DNA of 64,000 nucleotides, from assembly GCF_900129785.1 (NCBI RefSeq), contig NZ_FSRC01000001.1:2666001-2730000 (forward strand), read 5' to 3'. Both the position numbers and the translations under genes were made by a program. The DNA is from Algoriphagus halophilus (GTDB taxonomy: Bacteria; Bacteroidota; Bacteroidia; Cytophagales; Cyclobacteriaceae). A model generated the notes under the pieces. The model worked only from the letters and a program-made list of their open reading frames with translations. It ran no database searches and was not told the DNA's origin. Below, piece after piece: positions 44,664 to 53,441 of the stretch. Positions within the stretch are counted from its first letter, which is position 1; each line of letters begins with the position of its first letter.

Positions 44664-47600
44664 TTAAAATTGAAGACTTAAACCAACAGTAAATGTTCTT
44701 GGTCTAGGGTATTGGAAAAAGAATATATTCTGTCCCCATTGATTCCCTTCCCATGATGAAGATTCAGGATCATAACCTTTAAAATCCTTAGAGTGAATCA
44801 AAAATGCATTTTGAACATTTGCATAAACTCTTAGTTTATTGAATCCCTTATTCTTTGCAATTAAATCGTTAAAGGTATAACCAAGAGAAATCAAATTACC
44901 TCTGATGTAAGATCCATCTGTAACCCATTGAGAATCCACTTCACTATTTTGACCTGAATAAGGTCCGTTACGAATTTGCTGAACCATGGTATTTTGATTA
45001 TCCTCAGTCCAAGCATCATATAAAACATCGCTTAACCCACTGGCAAAACCTGTTCTGTCCTGTGTTGAATGGAAGAACTGTTGTAGAATATCTACACCTG
45101 CAACAAACTGCACATCCAATGTCAAATCAAAGTTTTTATAATAAAAATTGTTTATAAAGCTTCCGGTCCATTTCGGAAGACCGTTTCCAATGATCTTTCT
45201 TTCAGCACTTCTTTTGGCTTCACCTGGAATAGCACCTACCTCTGCTGCCTCTGCTGCCTCATCAGTACCCCAAGTACCTAATCTTTCAAATCCCCAGAAT
45301 GAACTTAAAGGCTCGCCAACTCTCAATATGGTCTGAGAACCTGACACCCAATAAGGACCTGGGAAAATATCTTCATCATTTTCTCCAAGTTTTTCAATTC
45401 TATTTTTATTGTAGGAGAAATTTAGATTTGACTCCCAGCTGAAATCATTGGTTGTGATTGGAAATGCTTTTACCAAAACCTCTACACCTCTGTTTGACAC
45501 AGATCCTATATTATCCCTTACGGCTGCAAAACCAGAAGATGATGGAACTGGTCTATCCAACAACAGGTCATTGGTAATCTTATAATAATAATCAAAACTA
45601 AATACCAAAGCTCTGTTTAAGACAGCCAAGTCAAAGCCAACATCAAACTGATTTGTTTTTTCCCATTCCAAATCTGGGTTTGGAAGTCGGTTTACATAAC
45701 TTATTGGAGCTCTTGTTCCATTCAGCAAAGTGGTCCCAGCTGAAATAGTTCCTAAGGATTGGTAAGTTGGAATCTCTGTATTTCCTGTTACACCGAAACT
45801 AGATCTTATTTTTAATTCATCAATGGAATTTGCCAAGCCTTGCATAAACGGCTCGTTTGAAAGAACGTAACCTACCCCTACAGAAGGGAAAACACCATAT
45901 TTATTATTATCGCCAAATCGGGAAGAACCATCTACTCTACCAGTGAAAGTTACTAGGTACTTGTCTTTGAAATTATAGTTACCTCTTAAGAAATAAGAGT
46001 TCATGCTCCATTCATCATATCCTGAATTGGGAGTACCGGGTTGACTTGCAGCCTGGATTCTGTTGAAGGTGAAAGTATCATCAGAAAAGCCTCTTGCACT
46101 CACATTAAAGAATTCAGAGGTTCTTTTTTGCCAACTCAAACCAGCCATTGCATTGATTGAATGGTCGCCAAACTCCTTTGTATAGGTTAAGTAGTTTTCT
46201 TGTTGCCAATATAAACTTCTATTATTTGCTAAGTAAGCATAACCATTTGGAGAAGAAATATTGATTAAATCCGTAGGGCTGTAAATCTGCTCGTTATAGT
46301 CATTCTTATCAAAACCAATTTGAGAACGTAGATCTAAACCCGGAAGGATATGGAATGTGGTATAAAAGTTCCCAAATAATTTGGTTCTCTTTCTTAACCT
46401 ATCTTGAGTTTTTAGTACATGAACTGGGTTTGGAATTGCCTCTAAACCATATGGGTCTGACACCATGCTGGAATTACTATAAGTCCCATCTGGAAATTGT
46501 ACAGGAAAAATAGCTGGCATCTCGATCATGGATCTCCTTGGCATTTGATGGCCTCCGCTTTCCTCAAATACATTTTCATTGGTGGTATTTGCCAATAAAT
46601 TAATCCCTATAGACAACCATTCTTTAGGTTGAGCGTCAAACGCAAATTTACCATTGATCCGCTTTAGGTAATTATTCAACATAATCCCTTCCATATCTGC
46701 ATAATTAAGAAAGGCTCCAAAAGATGATTTCTCAGCTTTTGATTGAAAGGATAATTGATGGTTATGTGAAATAGCAGTTCTAGTTGCTTCTTCTTGCCAA
46801 TCTGTATCGTATAATGGGTTACCATTCGCATCAAAAAGATTGGGATCGTTTTTGGTAAATGCAGGAATTGGTGAGTTGGGTCTGTATTTGCTATGGTTAG
46901 CAAACCCACGCTCCAAAACTTCCATAAATTCTTCTGCATTCAGAACGTCTAATTTTTTCGGAAGTACGCCAATACTAAAAAAACCATCATACCCCACGCT
47001 AGTGCCCAAGGTTTTAGCTCCTCTTTTGGTACTAACCATAATCACACCATTAGCTCCTCTTGCACCATAAATTGCCGTTGAAGATGCATCCTTAAGCACC
47101 TCCATACTTTCAATATCGTTTGGATTTAGAAACTCAATATTTTCCATCACAACCCCATCAACCACATAAAGCGGCTGAGAAGATGAATTAATGGTACCCA
47201 AACCCCGAATTAACACTCTTGGGCTTGATGAAGGAGATCCAGAGTTCAAGAAAACATTAACTCCAGCTACTTTACCTTTAAGGCCTTGTAAAGCATTGTT
47301 GATAGGAGCTTTTAGAAGTTCCTCACTTCCAACTACTCCCACTGAACCGGTAAGATCTGATTTTTTAACTGTACCATAACCAACCACAATTACTTCATCA
47401 AGAGATGTTTCATCTGGAGTCATCGTAAGATTAAAGGTTCTTCTATCTCCAACAGGCAACTCAATCGTTTGCATGCCTATAAAACTAAAAATCAATACTG
47501 ACTCTTCGGAATTTACCGTAAGTGTGAATTTTCCATCTAAATCTGTTACGACACCATTGGATGTCCCTTTTTCAATTACAGATACTCCAGGAAGTGGAGA

Positions 47601-48041
47601 ATTGGTGTCATCTAAGATAACTCCAGAAACCGTTTCTTGAACTTTTTCTTGAATGGAAACTGGCTTCTCTAGATTAGAGCTATTTCCTTTCCTAACATGG
47701 ATGTTATTATTTACTTGTTTGAACTGCAAACCAGTTTGAACAGATAATTCAACAAGAACATCATAAACTGATTTATTAGATTGAATTGAAACTACCGGTA
47801 TATTTTTCAACTCTTTATTGGTGTAAACAAAGTTGAAACCGGATTCAGATTCAATAGTTGAAAACGCTTGCACAATAGATAAATTGGCAAGGTTTAAATT
47901 GATCTGTACTTCGTCTATTTTTTTTATCTGTGCATTGCCATTATTGGCGAAGAGCAGACTCATAGACAAGCATTGAATTAAGAAAATATAGAATATTCTT
48001 TTGGACATAGCCAATGCATGTAAGAGTATGACTTTTTTCAT
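44664..48041 (-). CDS. SusC/RagA TonB-linked receptor with STN signalling domain
   Basis: A 1125-residue outer-membrane transporter. After a signal peptide (to about residue 38) comes an STN domain (about 45-115, LSIVQAFSTIESESGFNFVY), then a carboxypeptidase-regulatory domain (about 137-215, VSGVILDDTNSPLPG), the TonB-box and plug (VIVGYGTVKKSDLTGSV...; APINNALQGLKGKVAGV), and a barrel ending FTVGLSLQF. The STN domain marks it as a transducer that signals to the FecR anti-sigma factor encoded upstream. Import of an oligosaccharide is TonB-driven. It shares an operon with the susD-like gene. Confidence 0.95.
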   Translation of the reverse strand: MKKVILLHALAMSKRIFYIFLIQCLSMSLLFANNGNAQIKKIDEVQINLNLANLSIVQAFSTIESESGFNFVYTNKELKNIPVVSIQSNKSVYDVLVELSVQTGLQFKQVNNNIHVRKGNSSNLEKPVSIQEKVQETVSGVILDDTNSPLPGVSVIEKGTSNGVVTDLDGKFTLTVNSEESVLIFSFIGMQTIELPVGDRRTFNLTMTPDETSLDEVIVVGYGTVKKSDLTGSVGVVGSEELLKAPINNALQGLKGKVAGVNVFLNSGSPSSSPRVLIRGLGTINSSSQPLYVVDGVVMENIEFLNPNDIESMEVLKDASSTAIYGARGANGVIMVSTKRGAKTLGTSVGYDGFFSIGVLPKKLDVLNAEEFMEVLERGFANHSKYRPNSPIPAFTKNDPNLFDANGNPLYDTDWQEEATRTAISHNHQLSFQSKAEKSSFGAFLNYADMEGIMLNNYLKRINGKFAFDAQPKEWLSIGINLLANTTNENVFEESGGHQMPRRSMIEMPAIFPVQFPDGTYSNSSMVSDPYGLEAIPNPVHVLKTQDRLRKRTKLFGNFYTTFHILPGLDLRSQIGFDKNDYNEQIYSPTDLINISSPNGYAYLANNRSLYWQQENYLTYTKEFGDHSINAMAGLSWQKRTSEFFNVSARGFSDDTFTFNRIQAASQPGTPNSGYDEWSMNSYFLRGNYNFKDKYLVTFTGRVDGSSRFGDNNKYGVFPSVGVGYVLSNEPFMQGLANSIDELKIRSSFGVTGNTEIPTYQSLGTISAGTTLLNGTRAPISYVNRLPNPDLEWEKTNQFDVGFDLAVLNRALVFSFDYYYKITNDLLLDRPVPSSSGFAAVRDNIGSVSNRGVEVLVKAFPITTNDFSWESNLNFSYNKNRIEKLGENDEDIFPGPYWVSGSQTILRVGEPLSSFWGFERLGTWGTDEAAEAAEVGAIPGEAKRSAERKIIGNGLPKWTGSFINNFYYKNFDLTLDVQFVAGVDILQQFFHSTQDRTGFASGLSDVLYDAWTEDNQNTMVQQIRNGPYSGQNSEVDSQWVTDGSYIRGNLISLGYTFNDLIAKNKGFNKLRVYANVQNAFLIHSKDFKGYDPESSSWEGNQWGQNIFFFQYPRPRTFTVGLSLQF

Positions 48042-48126
48042 AACTTTACTACGTGTTTATACTGTGAAGAATAGTGTAATCATTTGGTGCTGAAAGAGAC
48101 TAACAATTACTTTCAGACCGTTTCAA

Positions 48127-48152
48127 GCTGGAGGTGTTGGCGCACCTTCAGC
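48127..48152 (-). other. Hairpin in the fecR-susC gap
   Basis: A 10-bp stem (GCTGGAGGTG / CACCTTCAGC, one G-T pair) with a 6-base loop in the 148-base gap. No T run follows on the minus strand, so it is not a simple terminator; it might slow read-through from the fecR gene or act as an RNA-stability element. Confidence 0.4.
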
Positions 48153-48189
48153 CCTTGTACTTAGAAAAGTGAGTTTTTATCCATAGGCT

Positions 48190-49302
48190 TTAATATTGGG
48201 TTAAATTTAAATTGACAGTTTTCCCCTCAATGGAATAGCTGTACTTGGTCGAATAGCTAATTCCCTCAAGGATATTTTTTAAGGATTCATCTTTAAACTT
48301 GCCAGTGATATAAACATCCTCAGGCATTTTTCCAGTGATTTTGAATTCCACCCCATACCATTTTTCAAGAGAATGAATAGTCTCCTTGAAAGGTGTGTTC
48401 TTAAAAATCAGGGTCTTATTCATCCAGGCCAAGGTAGTTTCCAGATCAAATCGGTCCTTTTGCCATAACTTGTTGTCAAGACTCGCCAAAATCCCCTCTC
48501 CCGGAATTAACTTTTCACTTAAACCTACCACTTCCTCGTTGAACACTAATACGGCGCCTTCTATCAATGAAATGGAAATGGGGGATTCAGGATAGGCTTG
48601 AATATTAAATTCTGTCCCTAGTGCTTGGGTGCTTACCGGACCGGTCTTGACTATGAAGGGTCTTAGGGTATCTTTTGCAACATCAAAATATGCTTCTCCT
48701 TCCAAGACAATTTCTCTAACCTTCCCATTAAATGGTTTTGCGTAGGTTACTTTACTTTTGGAGTTTAAAGTCACGATCGTTCCGTCGGGTAATGAAATAC
48801 TGGATTTCACTCCCGCAAGTGCTTCAATTGTCTCGTATTCTACAGGCGGTATTGCTTTTTCTTGTTGAAGCTGATAAAAATTAAACCATAAAATTAGAGA
48901 AAGAACTGCTACAGATGCTGCGGAAAAAACAAGTGTCATTTTTAACTTTTCCCTCCTTTTGGACTCCAATTTTTCTTTATGATGCTGAATGGCTGACCAA
49001 CTATCCAAAGACACTACCTTTGTTTCTTTCTTTATTGCTTCCTGACGGTCAATCTTGGAATTTATTTGATTCCAAAGTGAATCCTGCTGGACTTCATCCA
49101 GATGGAATTCCTTTTTAGAAAGATTAATAATGATTTTTCTGGCTTTTTCAATTTCTTCGACCTTGTTTTTATTTAATCTTAAAAATTCCTCCCAGTAGAG
49201 TTTGGATTCCAGGTCATTGGCCAACACCCATTTCCGAAACTCAGGGTCTAAAACAAAATCTTCTGTTCTGTATTCTGATTTACTCATAAATTCCGCGTTC
49301 AT
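48190..49302 (-). CDS. FecR-family anti-sigma factor
   Basis: A 370-residue inner-membrane anti-sigma factor. The N-terminal cytoplasmic part (about 1-105) is charged and would bind the sigma factor. One membrane span follows at 106-124 (LVFSAASVAVLSLILWF). The periplasmic FecR domain covers about 140-245 (VKSSISLPDGTIVTLNSKS, then EGEAYFDVAKD...RPFIVKTG), and a DUF4974 domain fills the C-terminus (FKNTPFKETIHSLEKWYGV; GKFKDESLKNILEGI). It responds to the STN domain of the SusC-like receptor. A second in-frame ATG lies at 49287. Confidence 0.93.
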   Translation of the reverse strand: MNAEFMSKSEYRTEDFVLDPEFRKWVLANDLESKLYWEEFLRLNKNKVEEIEKARKIIINLSKKEFHLDEVQQDSLWNQINSKIDRQEAIKKETKVVSLDSWSAIQHHKEKLESKRREKLKMTLVFSAASVAVLSLILWFNFYQLQQEKAIPPVEYETIEALAGVKSSISLPDGTIVTLNSKSKVTYAKPFNGKVREIVLEGEAYFDVAKDTLRPFIVKTGPVSTQALGTEFNIQAYPESPISISLIEGAVLVFNEEVVGLSEKLIPGEGILASLDNKLWQKDRFDLETTLAWMNKTLIFKNTPFKETIHSLEKWYGVEFKITGKMPEDVYITGKFKDESLKNILEGISYSTKYSYSIEGKTVNLNLTQY

Positions 49303-49416
49303 ATAGATAAGTGCGGACTTGCTAAAAGTTATCCTTCGAAATTGAACTTTTTTTCAACTATTCTTAAATAAAAAATATTCTATAAATGATAATTCGATTT
49401 TAAAAATAATATTCGG

Positions 49417-49983
49417 TCAAAACGATTTTTTTAAACTCGAAATAGCCTTCCAAGCAAGGGTATAAACCGACTTTAAATTAATATTCATTTGTTTGGAGGT
49501 TTGTTCATAACTAAGCTGCTCAAAAAATAGGTAATTAATTACCTCTTTCTGTCTCATGGGAAGTCCAACCAATGCATTAGAAAGTTTAGCCCTTAAATCT
49601 TCATCCCTCTTCATCTTAATCAACTGATTCTCTGGGCTATCTAACACATAATCCATCTGCTCTAAATGCCCCTCAAAGATTGCCTTGCGTTTTGCTTCGT
49701 CTTTTGCCAATGAATAAATCTTATTCGATAAGCATTTAAAAAGGTAGAGTTTTACGTTATCCGTGCTTTGGAGATTGGCGTGGTATTTCCAAAGATCAAT
49801 AAAGATCTCTTGAATAAAATCTCTCACCTGATCAGGATCTGGTAATAGGGAACATCCAAAATTAAATAGATCATTGATGTGTTTTCTGTAAATAAATTCC
49901 AAAGCGGGCCTTTCCCCTTCTTTCAACTTATTCCAGCAATTCAACTCATCAATTGTATCTTGACTAGATGCAAGACTTTTCAT
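49417..49983 (-). CDS. ECF sigma-70 factor, FecI/RpoE-like
   Basis: A 188-residue sigma factor. Region 2 spans about 25-90 (FGCSLLPDPDQVRDFIQEIFIDLWK) and region 4 about 128-185 (LVGLPMRQKEVINYLFFEQLS, helix-turn-helix EQTSKQMNINLKSVYTLAWKA). It is of the Bacteroidota ECF type encoded next to fecR and susC. The ATG at 49983 is preferred to the TTG at 49986. It is followed, 114 bases on, by fecR. The 256-base AT-rich gap upstream should hold its promoter. Confidence 0.93.
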   Translation of the reverse strand: MKSLASSQDTIDELNCWNKLKEGERPALEFIYRKHINDLFNFGCSLLPDPDQVRDFIQEIFIDLWKYHANLQSTDNVKLYLFKCLSNKIYSLAKDEAKRKAIFEGHLEQMDYVLDSPENQLIKMKRDEDLRAKLSNALVGLPMRQKEVINYLFFEQLSYEQTSKQMNINLKSVYTLAWKAISSLKKSF

Positions 49984-50239
49984 CAATCTGGTTTTCTTGG
50001 GTTTAATTTAAAACTTCAATTTTTTAAAAAAATAATTAAACAGCAAAATAATGTTTGATCAGAACCTGCTTTTACAATTTTGTATCAAGAAAAATAATAC
50101 AAGAAAAAAGCATATTTAATTGGCTAATCAATGCAATAATAAAATTTGCTATCGTATTTCACCAAAAATGAATTCAATTATACTTAATCATTAATAAATT
50201 TGAATTTATATGATTGGAAAATATAAGGTTTCAAGCCTA

Positions 50240-50485
50240 CTAAAGTATTAATTCACAAATAGATAGGTCTTCTGAAATTCTACCTCTGAATCGTTTCTCC
50301 AAGACCATTGCTTTACCTCTGGAGACACAGGGTTTGGAGTAAATTAACTCCCAAGGAGTACCCGTCCGTGTAAATCGCTCCCTCCCTTGATTATGACGCT
50401 CCAAACGCTTCGTTAAGTCCGAGGTTTGACCCTCATAGTATTTACCAAGCTTAGTTGAAAAAAGGATATAGACTTTAAACTCCAT
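50240..50485 (-). CDS. Small GIY-YIG nuclease-family protein
   Basis: An 81-residue single-domain protein of the UPF0213/YhbQ type. The first strand KVYILFS and the YYEGQTSDLTKRLERHNQG segment match the GIY-YIG layout, but the second motif reads Y-E-G instead of Y-I-G. The conserved catalytic Arg (in TKRLERHN) and the C-terminal Glu (VLEKRFRG) are present. It may be a DNA-repair or recombination accessory nuclease. It lies directly after the tRNA terminator. Confidence 0.75.
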   Translation of the reverse strand: MEFKVYILFSTKLGKYYEGQTSDLTKRLERHNQGRERFTRTGTPWELIYSKPCVSRGKAMVLEKRFRGRISEDLSICELIL

Positions 50486-50490
50486 TACTC

Positions 50491-50516
50491 AAAAAAAAAA
50501 CAGTTCCGAAGAACTG
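50491..50516 (-). terminator. Terminator of tRNA-Pro
   Basis: On the minus strand, a 6-bp stem CAGTTC / GAACTG closed by a UUCG tetraloop (50501-50516), followed by ten T (A run 50491-50500). It ends five bases before the GIY-YIG start codon. Confidence 0.88.
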
Positions 50517-50527
50517 CTCTATGATTG

Positions 50528-50602
50528 TCGGGGTGGCGGGATTTGAACCCACGACCCCACGCCCCCCAGACGTGTACGCTAACCGGACTGCGCCACACCC
50601 CG
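50528..50602 (-). tRNA. tRNA-Pro(GGG)
   Basis: The minus strand folds as a 75-base cloverleaf. The 7-bp acceptor CGGGGTG / CACCCCG starts with the C1-G72 pair typical of proline tRNA, and the discriminator base is A. The anticodon stem CACGT / GCGTG encloses the loop CTGGGGG, giving anticodon GGG. The T arm contains GGTTCGAATCC. The CCA end is not encoded. It is the only tRNA in the window. Confidence 0.95.
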
Positions 50603-50671
50603 AAACAGGCCCGAATTTACAAGTTTAGATGATTTTATAAAGCAGGATTTCAAAAAAATATAGCTAAAAAC

Positions 50672-50893
50672 TTACTTATCAGAAAAAATCCCATGAAAAG
50701 CGGACGTTCCACATTTTTCACAAACAGTTGCTTTTGGATTTAAATCCAATGCCTTCCGCATAGCTTCTTTGCCATTATTATAAGGACCTAAATATTCTCT
50801 TTCATGCAAATCCGGAATAAATTCACATTCACGATCATGTATTTCAAATTCACCTTCTGAATTTGGGCTTGAGGCTAAGTAAAAGAATTTCAT
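50672..50893 (-). CDS. Small protein with Cys and CxxC motif, unknown
   Basis: A 73-residue protein of a small Bacteroidota family that I know only as hypothetical. It shows a strand (KFFYLASS), a conserved H-D-R-E-C, an I-P-D...YLG-Y-NN segment, a helix (GKEAMRKALDL), and a C-terminal C-x-x-C. The Cys/His residues could bind zinc. Probably cytoplasmic. Confidence 0.55.
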   Translation of the reverse strand: MKFFYLASSPNSEGEFEIHDRECEFIPDLHEREYLGPYNNGKEAMRKALDLNPKATVCEKCGTSAFHGIFSDK

Positions 50894-51030
50894 ATCAGAA
50901 AATTTAATTTTCTAAAATTACTACTCTCAATACTTTCAAAAAATACCCAGTATTGGGTATTTTTCAACTAAAAACCTGCTAAATAGCACTAAATACTTAG
51001 AAGATTTATAGTCTTCCTAATTTAATCCAA

Positions 51031-51321
51031 TTAATCCTCCCAAAAACGCTCCAGAAGCATGCCCCATTCTTTTTCCAATGAAATAGATGGTCTGGATTCT
51101 CCTGCTCTTCTATACCAATAATCTGCATTCCATTGGTCCCCCTCCTTTCTATGTAAATAAGCGTGAACCCTTGCAGCGGACTTTCCTGGCAATTGATCTA
51201 CTAAATCATGTGCGGCTTGCCAATCTCCCTTCATGTCAAAATATAAGGCTTTCAACTCGGCTGAAAAGTGCTCTTTAGGTGACGTTAAAGCCAAAAATTG
51301 CTCAATATCTAGTTGATTCAT
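51031..51321 (-). CDS. Small unknown protein, 96 residues
   Basis: Helical, soluble, tryptophan-rich at the end. The segments ALYFDMKGDWQAAHDLVDQL and DQWNADYWYRRAGE resemble a pair of tetratricopeptide-like helices. I do not recognise a named family. It is divergent from the DM13 operon, with 121 bases between. Confidence 0.5.
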   Translation of the reverse strand: MNQLDIEQFLALTSPKEHFSAELKALYFDMKGDWQAAHDLVDQLPGKSAARVHAYLHRKEGDQWNADYWYRRAGESRPSISLEKEWGMLLERFWED

Positions 51322-51392
51322 GATGATGATATAATCGTTCTACCTCAAATCAAGCCCATTTTTGCGACAAAAGCTTTATTCTTCCGTGATTT

Positions 51393-51431
51393 TTTTGTGA
51401 TAACCTGAACCCAACTTTGATTATCACAAAA
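51393..51431 (+). promoter_or_regulatory. 11-bp-arm palindrome upstream of the DM13/Crp operon
   Basis: TTTTGTGATAA (51393-51403) and TTATCACAAAA (51421-51431) are perfect inverted repeats separated by 17 bases, 12 bases before the ATG at 51443. The arms carry TGTGA/TCACA, the half-site of Crp-type regulators, though the spacing is far wider than the canonical six bases. The spacer contains CAACTTTG (51412-51419), a near match to the -7 box. As the operon encodes a Crp/Fnr regulator, autoregulation is a reasonable inference. Confidence 0.5.
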
Positions 51432-51442
51432 CCAATAATACC

Positions 51443-51892
51443 ATGAAAAAAATCATGATCCTTTTTTACTTCACTTTTCTGGGCCTAGTCGCTTGTTCAG
51501 ACGATCCTGAGCCTACTATCATTGACCCGACTTTACCCCAAGGCTCCTTTAATGTCCTAAGGATGGGGGATTTTATGGATCAAAACGGTGCTGGATCAAC
51601 TGGATCTGCCTCCCTTGGCGTAGACTCAGAAGGCCATCAATTCCTTCAATTCGGAAGTAGTTTCAATACTGCTTTAGCAACAGGAACTGTTACCGTATTT
51701 CTTTCTACCTCGGATACATTTATGGCAGATCCTGGAAATGGAAATCCTGATTTATTGGCGATGGGAGTAGTCAGAAATGCAGGAACTAATTACTTCTTGA
51801 TCCCCTCTGGAGTCTCCACAGATAAGTACACCCATGTTATTCTATGGTGTGGATCAGTTGGAATTCCTTTTGGTAATGCTCCGCTTAATTAA
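51443..51892 (+). CDS. DM13-domain lipoprotein (first copy)
   Basis: A 149-residue lipoprotein with lipobox LGLVAC (lipidated Cys18). The mature part is a DM13-like domain: TGSASLGVDSEGHQFLQFG strand region, a TGTVTVFLSTSD strand, and the C-terminal YTHVILWCGSVGIPFG motif with the conserved Trp-Cys. DM13 domains have been proposed to act in electron transfer through this Cys. It is the first gene of a four-gene operon and is paralogous to the last one (53438), about one third to one half identical by eye over the second half. Confidence 0.7.
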   Translation: MKKIMILFYFTFLGLVACSDDPEPTIIDPTLPQGSFNVLRMGDFMDQNGAGSTGSASLGVDSEGHQFLQFGSSFNTALATGTVTVFLSTSDTFMADPGNGNPDLLAMGVVRNAGTNYFLIPSGVSTDKYTHVILWCGSVGIPFGNAPLN

Positions 51893-51897
51893 TTATC

Positions 51898-52803
51898 ATG
51901 TTGAAACCGTCAAGTAATTGGATTGGTAAGTCAGGTCATCTCGGGGCATTTTTCCTCGGGTTGATTTGCTTACTAATCTCAAATGAAGGATTCACTCAAA
52001 GTGGATGGACAAAAGGAAAAAAAGAAGGCTTTTATCAGCTTAGCTATCAATCCTTGGTTTCCCGTGATTATTATACATTGGGTGGGGAGAAACTTGAAAC
52101 CAATCAATTTTCGCAACAATCCTTGGTTTTATATGGTGAGTATGGGGTAACGGATCAATTTACCATCATTGCGAATTGGCCATTACAAACTTGGAATGGT
52201 TTCGAAACTACGGAAACCGTAAGTGGATTGGGAGATATAAAAGTGGAATTGAAACATGCCCTACTCAAAAAATACCTCCCCTTAAGTATTTCCATAACAC
52301 CTGAGATCCCCATAGGAAGAGCGAATCATATCGCAAAAAGTAAGGTTAATGATTTTGAAGAAATCAACCTTCCCTCAGGAGACGGAGAGTTCAATGTATG
52401 GGGTACTTTGGCAAGTTCATTTGCACTACCTAACACACCTTTATACGGAAGTCTATTTGGTACCTATAATTATCGAACCCACTATAATGACATTCAATTT
52501 TCTGACCAGGTAGGGTTTGGCGCAGAATTAGGCTACCAAATTGCCGGGATTGTATGGGTGAATGCTAAAATCAATGCGCTAAAGTCTATCAAAGAAGTAA
52601 CTACTGTCTCTGATTTTGTTCGAGGTGATGGCACCGAATTCACCAGCTATAGTTTTGGTGCAAGCGTTCCAGTCTTCCGTGATATTCACCTTACCCTAAA
52701 CTACCGAAACTTTAACGACTGGATCTTTTCCAGAAAAAACCTGTACTCCTCGGGAGTCCTGGGTTTCGGACTTTATTACCATGTAAAACCCAAACAACAA
52801 TGA
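51898..52803 (+). CDS. Outer-membrane transporter-like beta-barrel
   Basis: A 301-residue protein with an N-terminal signal peptide (about residues 12-34, GLICLLISNEGFTQ) and an alternating beta-strand pattern ending FGLYYHVK. It resembles the phenol-degradation MetA-type/ transporter family of outer-membrane proteins with FTIIANWPLQTW, VELKHALLKKYLPLSI and GAELGYQI segments. Its substrate is unknown. It lies 5 bases after the first DM13 gene and overlaps the Crp gene by 4 bases. Confidence 0.65.
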   Translation: MLKPSSNWIGKSGHLGAFFLGLICLLISNEGFTQSGWTKGKKEGFYQLSYQSLVSRDYYTLGGEKLETNQFSQQSLVLYGEYGVTDQFTIIANWPLQTWNGFETTETVSGLGDIKVELKHALLKKYLPLSISITPEIPIGRANHIAKSKVNDFEEINLPSGDGEFNVWGTLASSFALPNTPLYGSLFGTYNYRTHYNDIQFSDQVGFGAELGYQIAGIVWVNAKINALKSIKEVTTVSDFVRGDGTEFTSYSFGASVPVFRDIHLTLNYRNFNDWIFSRKNLYSSGVLGFGLYYHVKPKQQ

Positions 52804-53441
52804 ATCCTATACTGACTATCCAAGATTACAACGAACCAAAATCGAGTACATGTTCAGATTTTAAAATCTTTAGAAAGGGAGATCTCATTTTCCGTCAAGG
52901 AGCGCTTTCCGAAGGCTTTTATCTTCTTAAAAAAGGGGCTGTTAAACTTCAGCAACTACTTCCGAACGGATCTCAAACCATTCTGAGAATTGTTTTGCCT
53001 GGAGATTTTTTTGGAGATGGGGCCCCCAACCAAGAAACCACCAATCTCACTTCAGCCTGGGTCATGGAAGAAGACACTCTTGTTCAAAAATTACCTGTCC
53101 AAAATTTCTCTTTATCAGAATTAAACCAGGAACTCACTTGTCAGCTATTGGAGCTCAATAAACGAATGGGAATCCGCCACGCTAGGTTTCTAGTTTCAGA
53201 AGCCGAAGATCGTATCAAATACTCCTTATATGATTTAGCGATAAAAAAAGGAAGGAGATTCGGGGATGAAACCCTACTTAAGATCAATTTAACACATGAA
53301 GAGATCGCTTTTCTGGCAGACACCAGTAGACAAATGGTCTCCAAAACACTTTCCCATTTGAAAAGAAGCGGTTTGATCAACTACAGCAGAAATCGATTTT
53401 TATTTAGAAATATTCAAGCATTTAAACCCACAACAGTATGA
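52800..53441 (+). CDS. Crp/Fnr family transcription regulator
   Basis: A 213-residue regulator. Residues 18-120 are a cyclic-nucleotide-binding-type beta-roll (FRKGDLIFRQGALSEGFYLLKKGAVKL and VLPGDFFGDGA). A dimerisation helix follows, then a Crp-type winged helix (LTHEEIAFLADTSRQMVSKTLSHL, split, near 165-188). No cluster-binding cysteines typical of Fnr are seen, and the residues that bind cAMP in Crp are not clearly present, so the signal is unknown. It overlaps its two neighbours by 4 bases each. It is the probable controller of its own operon. Confidence 0.88.
   Translation: MNPILTIQDYNEPKSSTCSDFKIFRKGDLIFRQGALSEGFYLLKKGAVKLQQLLPNGSQTILRIVLPGDFFGDGAPNQETTNLTSAWVMEEDTLVQKLPVQNFSLSELNQELTCQLLELNKRMGIRHARFLVSEAEDRIKYSLYDLAIKKGRRFGDETLLKINLTHEEIAFLADTSRQMVSKTLSHLKRSGLINYSRNRFLFRNIQAFKPTTV

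Noticed and set aside
49984..50239. Small gene or RNA in the 256-base AT-rich gap upstream of the sigma factor
   Set aside because: No open frame with coding character and no stable hairpin could be found by eye.
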